Shown here piece after piece: positions 6,594 to 10,474 of a DNA stretch of 10,474 nt (the stretch's first letter is position 1; each line of letters opens with the position of its first letter). The position numbers and the translations under genes are program-made. This stretch comes from Reyranella sp. (lineage in GTDB: Bacteria; Pseudomonadota; Alphaproteobacteria; Reyranellales; Reyranellaceae). Under the pieces are notes generated by a model that ran no database searches, was not told the DNA's origin, and saw nothing but the letters and a program-made list of their open reading frames with translations. The stretch spans positions 1 to 10,474 of the forward strand of contig JADHLS010000109.1 of the NCBI GenBank assembly GCA_016780605.1, written 5' to 3'.

Positions 6594-6626
6594 AACGCCG
6601 CTCCAACGAGCGGCGTTTTCTTTTTT
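6594..6626 (+). terminator. Intrinsic terminator of rpsT
   Basis: AACGCCGCTC (6594-6603) pairs with GAGCGGCGTT (6608-6617) around the loop CAAC, followed by a T tract TTTTCTTTTTT at 6616-6626. The GC-rich 8-10-bp stem plus U run is a textbook rho-independent terminator. It indicates that the rhodanese-dnaA operon has its own promoter further downstream. Confidence 0.93.
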
Positions 6627-7146
6627 GGTGATCTTCCGACAAATTTTTCGAGAATTATTTTCGAGCAATCGGCGTCAGAACATTTGGTTGCCAATTGGGC
6701 GAACAACATACGATTCGGCTTTATCGGAGGAAGCGCGCGCCCGGGCGCTAGATATTGAGACGCCTCGCGCGCGGAAATCAAAAGAGAATCGAATCCTCAC
6801 GCGAGTCAACACCGTCGCGTCACTAACAACATGAATAGCCTGCTTCGTTGCCGCTTCGAACAGTTTGCGCGTCGCGGAGAGTCTGTCTAAGACTCGGCTC
6901 ACATTCGCGACGGAGCGTGGGGCGCTGAGACGCGAGCACGGTGGGGACGGGGGGCTACCTCCTCGCCGGGAGACGAACGAGGGAGGAAACCACAGGCACC
7001 TGACGACGGTCGATCGAAAGAAGAAGCGTTTTCCTCTAATGACGCTCATGTCGATCTACCGTTGTCATTCGTGCCCTGTGTGTCCATCGTAGAACGTCGG
7101 CTCGTGTTGTTCAGCGGCCTGCTTCGTAAAATGAAGAGCGGGGGCC
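6627..7146. promoter_or_regulatory. Long non-coding region upstream of rhodanese-dnaA, with GANTC cluster and dyads
   Basis: About 520 bp with no credible gene. The left end (6640-6666) is AT-rich and holds two adjacent direct repeats, AATTTTTCGAG (6642-6652) and AATTATTTTCGAG (6653-6665). Six GANTC sites follow at 6712, 6786, 6791, 6803, 6879 and 6891. GAGTCT/AGACTC (6879-6884/6890-6895) is a dyad nested in CGTCGCG/CGCGACG (6870-6876/6906-6912). A bulged hairpin CCTCCTCG/CGAGGGAGG is at 6958-6965/6978-6986. TAAAAT at 7127-7132 is a possible -10, but no well-spaced -35 accompanies it. I found no TTATCCACA-like DnaA box on either strand and no paired TTAA CtrA half-sites. It most likely holds the regulatory DNA and long leader of the dnaA operon; an origin role is not supported. 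Confidence 0.5.
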
Positions 7147-7611
7147 ATGGCGAAAGACAACAAGATCGCGGGCGCGTACCAAATTTCCCCTGCCGCTGGC
7201 TATGCCGGCGACATCGCCCCGACAACGGCCTGGAAGATTCTGAGCGAGCACAAGGACGCCGTCCTGATCGACTGCAGGACGCGTCCGGAATGGAACTATG
7301 TCGGCCTGCCCGACCTCGAGACACTCGGCAAGAAGCCGGCGCTGATCGAATGGCAGGTCTTTCCGAGCATGCAGCCCAACCCGGAATTCGTGGCCGCGCT
7401 CTCGGGCGCGCTCCCCGACAAGGAGGCGCCGCTGCTGTTTCTTTGTCGGAGTGGAGCACGTTCGGCCGCGGCGGCGAAAGCCATGACCGCGGCCGGCTAC
7501 AGTACATGCTTTAACGTGGCGGACGGCTTTGAGGGACCCCTGAATGCAGAGGCCAAGCGTGGGACGGCCGGGGGTTGGAAGGCGGCAGGACTTCCCTGGA
7601 GACAAACATAA
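7147..7611 (+). CDS. Single-domain rhodanese-like sulfurtransferase
   Basis: A 154-residue protein with one rhodanese domain spanning about residues 23-150. The active-site loop is CRSGARS with the catalytic cysteine C100, after the strand LLFLC. The first conserved motif is AVLIDCRTRPEWNYVGLPD (38-56), and the C-terminal segment is FNVADGFEGPL...GWKAAGLPW. Rhodaneses form a cysteine persulfide and transfer sulfane sulfur; the physiological donor and acceptor are not indicated. No signal peptide is present, so it acts in the cytoplasm. The Shine-Dalgarno sequence is weak (GAAGAG at 7133-7138). The stop codon TAA (7609-7611) shares its last base with the dnaA ATG, so the two genes form one translationally coupled unit and any promoter upstream of this gene also drives dnaA. 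Family assignment is firm; its link to replication is inferred from position only. Confidence 0.93.
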   Translation: MAKDNKIAGAYQISPAAGYAGDIAPTTAWKILSEHKDAVLIDCRTRPEWNYVGLPDLETLGKKPALIEWQVFPSMQPNPEFVAALSGALPDKEAPLLFLCRSGARSAAAAKAMTAAGYSTCFNVADGFEGPLNAEAKRGTAGGWKAAGLPWRQT

Positions 7612-9101
7612 TGAACCGAATTCATGCGCCGGTGGCGGGCAACAACAAGAACGCATCGTACGAACAAAAGACAGTGGCGGGGGCCGATATGGAAGAAGTG
7701 GCGGGCCGAAAGGAGCTTGAAGCGCACTGGGTGCGCGTCTGCGATCGGCTGCGCAAGGAGATCGGCGACAAGGCTTTCAAGACGTGGTTCGGCGAGGTCG
7801 AGCTTGGCAAGCTGGAGACCGGCAAGCTGCGCCTCTATGCCCCGACGCGCTTCGTTCGCGACTGGGTGGCCCGCCACTATGGCGACCGCGTGCTCGCCTA
7901 TTGGCAGGCGGTCAACAACACGGTGTCGAGCGTCGAGGTCAACCTCGTGCCGCCGCCCGCCCCGCGTCGGGCCAACGACATCATCGCCATGCCGCCCGTC
8001 CCCTCCTCGCCCCAGGGCTACCAGTCGCAGATGCCGCGGCTTGGTCCTGCGATCGGCCGCGGCGCCGACGAGGGCTTCCAGGGCCCGGAGGCGCGCTACA
8101 CCTTCGCCAACTTCGTGGTCGGCAAGCCCAACGAGTTCGCCTATGCCGCGGCGCGCAACATCGCCGAGCAGGACCGGCCGCTGCCCGAGCGCAACCCACT
8201 CTACATTTTCGGCGGCGTCGGCCTCGGCAAGACCCATCTGATGCACGCCATCTGGCACGCCATCCGCGAGCGCGATCCCAAGCAGCGCGTGCTTTATCTC
8301 ACGGCCGAGAGCTTCGTGAACCGCTTCATACAGGCACTGCGCACCAAGAACACCGGCCAGTTCAAGGAGCTGTTCCGAAACGTAGACGTGCTGATGGTCG
8401 ACGACGTCCAGTTCATCTGCGGCAAGGAAGCGAGCCAGGACGAGTTCTTCTTCACCTTTAATTCTCTGGTCGAGCAAAACAAACAGATCGTGCTCTCCTC
8501 GGAGAAGCCGCCCAGCGAATTGCAGGACATCGAGGAGCGCATGCGATCGCGGCTGGGCAGCGGCCTGGTGGCGGACATCCATTCCTCGACCTACGAGCTG
8601 CGCCTCTCGATCCTTCAGACCAAGGCGGAGGGCGCGCGCGTGCCGGTGCCGGTCTCGGTGCTCGAGTTCCTGGCGCACAAGATCTCGACCAACATCCGCG
8701 AGCTCGAGGGCGCCCTCAATCGCGTCGTCGCCCACGGCCAGCTGATCGGCCGCGAGATCACCGTCGAGATGGCGCAGGATGTGCTGCACGATCTGCTGCG
8801 CCAGGCTGACCGCAAGGTGACGGTCGACGAGATCCAGCAGCGCGTCGCCGCCCACTACAACATCAAGCTCGCCGAGATGAGCTCGCCGCGCCGTGCGCGT
8901 TCGGTGGCGCGGCCACGTCAGGTCGCGATGTATCTCGCCAAGCAGCTCACGACGTTGAGCCTGCCGCAAATCGGCAAGCGCTTCGGCAACCGCGACCACA
9001 CGACCGTGATGCATGCGGTTCGCAAGATCGAAGAGCTGAAGATCTCCGACCTCTCGATTGCAGAAGATGTCGAGTTGCTCAAGCGCCAGTTGCAGGGCTA
9101 G
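7611..9101 (+). CDS. dnaA: Chromosomal replication initiator protein DnaA
   Basis: AAA+ initiator that binds DnaA boxes at oriC, opens the duplex and recruits helicase. From the ATG at 7611 it has 496 residues. Domain I (about 34-112) contains HWVRVCDRLRKEIGDKAFKTWF; domain II is a short proline-rich linker (113-160). Domain III has Walker A GGVGLGKTH (201-209), Walker B LMVDDVQF (261-268) and box VII ERMRSRLGSGLVADI, with R310 and R314 aligning to the E. coli arginines R281 and R285. Domain IV carries the DNA-binding signature GNRDHTTVMHAVRKI (459-473). This start is chosen for GGAGA at 7598-7602, 8 bp upstream, and the TAATG junction with the rhodanese stop. The result is a roughly 33-residue N-terminal tail of low conservation. 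An alternative ATG at 7689 would give 470 residues and fit domain I equally well, but its ribosome site is poor. A terminator follows. Confidence 0.98.
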   Translation: MNRIHAPVAGNNKNASYEQKTVAGADMEEVAGRKELEAHWVRVCDRLRKEIGDKAFKTWFGEVELGKLETGKLRLYAPTRFVRDWVARHYGDRVLAYWQAVNNTVSSVEVNLVPPPAPRRANDIIAMPPVPSSPQGYQSQMPRLGPAIGRGADEGFQGPEARYTFANFVVGKPNEFAYAAARNIAEQDRPLPERNPLYIFGGVGLGKTHLMHAIWHAIRERDPKQRVLYLTAESFVNRFIQALRTKNTGQFKELFRNVDVLMVDDVQFICGKEASQDEFFFTFNSLVEQNKQIVLSSEKPPSELQDIEERMRSRLGSGLVADIHSSTYELRLSILQTKAEGARVPVPVSVLEFLAHKISTNIRELEGALNRVVAHGQLIGREITVEMAQDVLHDLLRQADRKVTVDEIQQRVAAHYNIKLAEMSSPRRARSVARPRQVAMYLAKQLTTLSLPQIGKRFGNRDHTTVMHAVRKIEELKISDLSIAEDVELLKRQLQG

Positions 9102-9124
9102 GCAGTCCCTGCGAGGGGGCATGG

Positions 9125-9155
9125 AACGGGGTCCGAAAGGGCCCCGTTTTGCTTT
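9125..9155 (+). terminator. Intrinsic terminator of the rhodanese-dnaA operon
   Basis: AACGGGGTCC (9125-9134) pairs with GGGCCCCGTT (9139-9148), with one G-U pair, around a GAAA tetraloop, and is followed by TTTTGCTTT. It begins 23 bp after the dnaA stop codon. It separates dnaA from dnaN, so dnaN should have its own promoter. Confidence 0.9.
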
Positions 9156-9197
9156 GGATTCCGCGGCTTAAGAGCCTCAAATCCCGAGCGAATTCGC

Positions 9198-9225
9198 TTC
9201 CCGCCAAGGCCTGTCGTGCTATAGT
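9198..9225 (+). promoter_or_regulatory. Candidate dnaN promoter
   Basis: TATAGT at 9220-9225 is a good -10 hexamer in otherwise GC-rich DNA. The -35 candidate TTCCCG (9198-9203), 16 bp upstream, is weak. Transcription would start near 9232 and leave a leader of about 80 nt before the dnaN ATG. The need for a promoter here is supported by the terminator between dnaA and dnaN. Confidence 0.45.
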
Positions 9226-9312
9226 CTGCAACCGTTCCGCAATGGCCATTTCGGGCCCGCGAAACGGGGTGTCTAAACCGCATTTTTGGCCCCTCGTTAC
9301 AGCGACCAAACC

Positions 9313-10431
9313 ATGAAACTGACGATCGAACGGGCAGCCCTCCTGAAGGCGCTGGCCCATGTCCAGAGTGTGGTCGAACGGCGGAACACGATTCCCATCC
9401 TGTCGAATGTCCTGATCACCGCGCAGAAGGGACGCCTCAGTCTCGCGGCGACCGATATGGATCTCGCCATCACCGAGCAGGTCGATGCCTCAGCGTCCAA
9501 GACCGGCTCGACGACGGCGCCGGCGCACACCCTGTACGAAATCGTGCGCAAGCTGCCGGACGGCGCGCAGGTCGAGCTGGAGACTGCTTCCGACGGCAAC
9601 AGCCTGGTGATCCGCGCTGGGCGCTCGCGCTTCACCCTGCAGTGCCTGCCGCCGGCGGACTTCCCGGCGATGGCCGAGGGCGACCTGCCGCACCGCTTCC
9701 AGCTGCCGGCGACCGACCTCAAGGGCATCATCGATCGCACCCGGTTCGCCATCTCCAACGAGGAGACGCGCTACTACCTGAACGGCATCTATTTCCATGC
9801 CGCCACCGCCGGCGGTACCGCCGTGCTGCGCGGCGTGGCGACCGATGGCCATCGCCTGGCCCGCGTCGAGGTGCCCCTCCCCAAGGGAGCCGCCGACATC
9901 CCGGGCGTGATCGTGCCGCGCAAGACCGTGGGCGAGGTCCGCAAGCTCCTCGACGAGAGCGACGGTTCGGTCGATGTCGAGCTCAGCGACACCCGCATCC
10001 GCTTCGCCTCCGGCGGCGTTACCCTGGTCAGCAAGCTGATCGACGGCACCTTCCCCGATTACGAGCGCGTCATCCCGACCGGCAACGACAAGGTCCTGAA
10101 CGTGCCCTGCAAGGAGTTCGCCCACGCCGTCGACCGCGTCTCGACGATCTCCACGGAGAAGTCGCGGGCGATCAAGCTTGCGGTCGCCAAGGGTGTGGTC
10201 ACGCTCTCGGCCACCAGCCCCGATGCCGGCAGCGCCACCGAGGAGATCGAGGTCGAGTACAAGGCGGCCGCGCTCGAGATCGGCTTCAATTCGCGCTACC
10301 TGCTGGACATTACCGAGCAGATTGCGGGCTCGGAGGCCCGTTTCCTGATGGCTGACGCGGGGTCCCCCACCCCCCCGCGTGACGGCGCCGACGAAAGCGC
10401 CCTCTACGTGCTGATGCCGATGCGGGTATGA
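9313..10431 (+). CDS. dnaN: DNA polymerase III beta subunit (sliding clamp)
   Basis: The dimeric ring clamp that tethers polymerase III and other DNA-processing proteins to DNA. The 372-residue length fits the three-domain beta clamp (E. coli 366), with domains at about 1-122, 130-250 and 252-372. Family motifs are MKLTIERAALLKAL at the N-terminus, LAATDMDLAI (44-53), ATDGHRLARVE (176-186), LIDGTFPDYERVIP (242-255) and the C-terminal YVLMPMRV that lines the client-binding pocket. The ATG at 9313 is chosen because it begins exactly at the conserved MKLTIER; an in-frame TTG at 9286 would add nine unconserved residues. No strong Shine-Dalgarno sequence is visible. The stop codon overlaps the start of the next gene (ATGA at 10428-10431). 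A short insertion-like loop SPTPPRDGADES (351-362) precedes the final strand. Confidence 0.98.
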   Translation: MKLTIERAALLKALAHVQSVVERRNTIPILSNVLITAQKGRLSLAATDMDLAITEQVDASASKTGSTTAPAHTLYEIVRKLPDGAQVELETASDGNSLVIRAGRSRFTLQCLPPADFPAMAEGDLPHRFQLPATDLKGIIDRTRFAISNEETRYYLNGIYFHAATAGGTAVLRGVATDGHRLARVEVPLPKGAADIPGVIVPRKTVGEVRKLLDESDGSVDVELSDTRIRFASGGVTLVSKLIDGTFPDYERVIPTGNDKVLNVPCKEFAHAVDRVSTISTEKSRAIKLAVAKGVVTLSATSPDAGSATEEIEVEYKAAALEIGFNSRYLLDITEQIAGSEARFLMADAGSPTPPRDGADESALYVLMPMRV

Positions 10432-10474
10432 CGGCGCCGCCGATCAGCGCTCTCGCCTATTCCCCCGACGCCGC
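10428..10474 (+). CDS. Start of a downstream gene, coupled to dnaN (partial, 15 codons)
   Basis: An ATG at 10428 overlaps the dnaN stop by 4 bp (ATGA) and opens a frame reading MTAPPISALAYSPDA to the window edge. Overlap with dnaN implies co-transcription and translational coupling. recF commonly follows dnaN, but the visible residues lack the RecF opening (a LxLxxFRNY-like strand), so I do not call it recF. Too little is visible to assign a family. The reading frame is supported by the junction only. Confidence 0.5.
   Translation, partial: MTAPPISALAYSPDA

Noticed and set aside
6675..7049. 124-codon minus-strand frame in the region upstream of dnaA
   Set aside because: Ser/Arg/Val-rich with no recognisable family, no ribosome site, and it covers the GANTC cluster and dyads. 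A real gene is not excluded but is unsupported.
7062..7090. Promoter TTGTCA with a 17-bp spacer before the rhodanese gene
   Set aside because: The matching -10 would be CATCGT, too far from consensus to report as a feature.
6627..7146. Chromosomal origin (oriC) beside dnaA
   Set aside because: AT-rich repeats and GANTC sites are suggestive, but no DnaA box close to TTATCCACA was found on either strand, and the single CCACA (near 6990) lies in a poor context.
7497..9122. 541-codon minus-strand frame opposite dnaA
   Set aside because: Antisense to dnaA, whose motifs are complete; the frame is open only because of GC-rich codon bias.

Overview
The window reads as chromosomal DNA from a high-GC alphaproteobacterium. 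Evidence: a GcvA-type LysR regulator beside a DUF1127 gene, the order mutM - enoyl-CoA hydratase - rpsT - dnaA - dnaN, a Bradyrhizobium/Rhodospirillales-like codon style, and a cluster of GANTC (CcrM-type) sites upstream of dnaA. I cannot name the genus from sequence alone. No rRNA, tRNA, CRISPR array, transposase or prophage gene was seen.

Layout. 1-675: the 5' end of a LysR-family regulator (minus strand) diverges from a small DUF1127 protein; the gap between them holds a 15-bp dyad that could be the regulator's operator. 742-2360: a full-length Ada methyltransferase/regulator (plus) converges with an Smr-domain protein (minus), and their coding ends overlap by 67 bp. The smr gene carries a 78-bp dispersed-type palindromic repeat inserted exactly in frame. 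2408-5287: a tightly packed TPR protein - yggS - mutM operon with 4- and 8-bp overlaps. 5318-6558: an enoyl-CoA hydratase with a GTG start, two strong hairpins, a good sigma70-type promoter, rpsT, and a textbook intrinsic terminator.

6627-7146 is about 520 bp without a credible gene. It has AT-rich direct repeats at its left edge, six GANTC sites within 184 bp, and several dyads, but no recognisable DnaA boxes. It is probably the regulatory region for the next operon. 7147-9101: a single-domain rhodanese whose stop codon shares a base with the dnaA start (TAATG), then full-length dnaA and a terminator. 9220-10431: a candidate promoter and dnaN. A downstream gene overlapping dnaN by 4 bp begins at 10428 and runs off the window.

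Functionally the window is mostly housekeeping: replication initiation and processivity (dnaA, dnaN), repair of alkylated and oxidised guanine (ada, mutM), translation (rpsT), PLP homeostasis (yggS) and acyl-CoA metabolism. I do not see a new defence or mobile system. The points most worth a second look are the in-frame repeat in smr, the GANTC cluster before dnaA, and the coupling of a rhodanese to dnaA.
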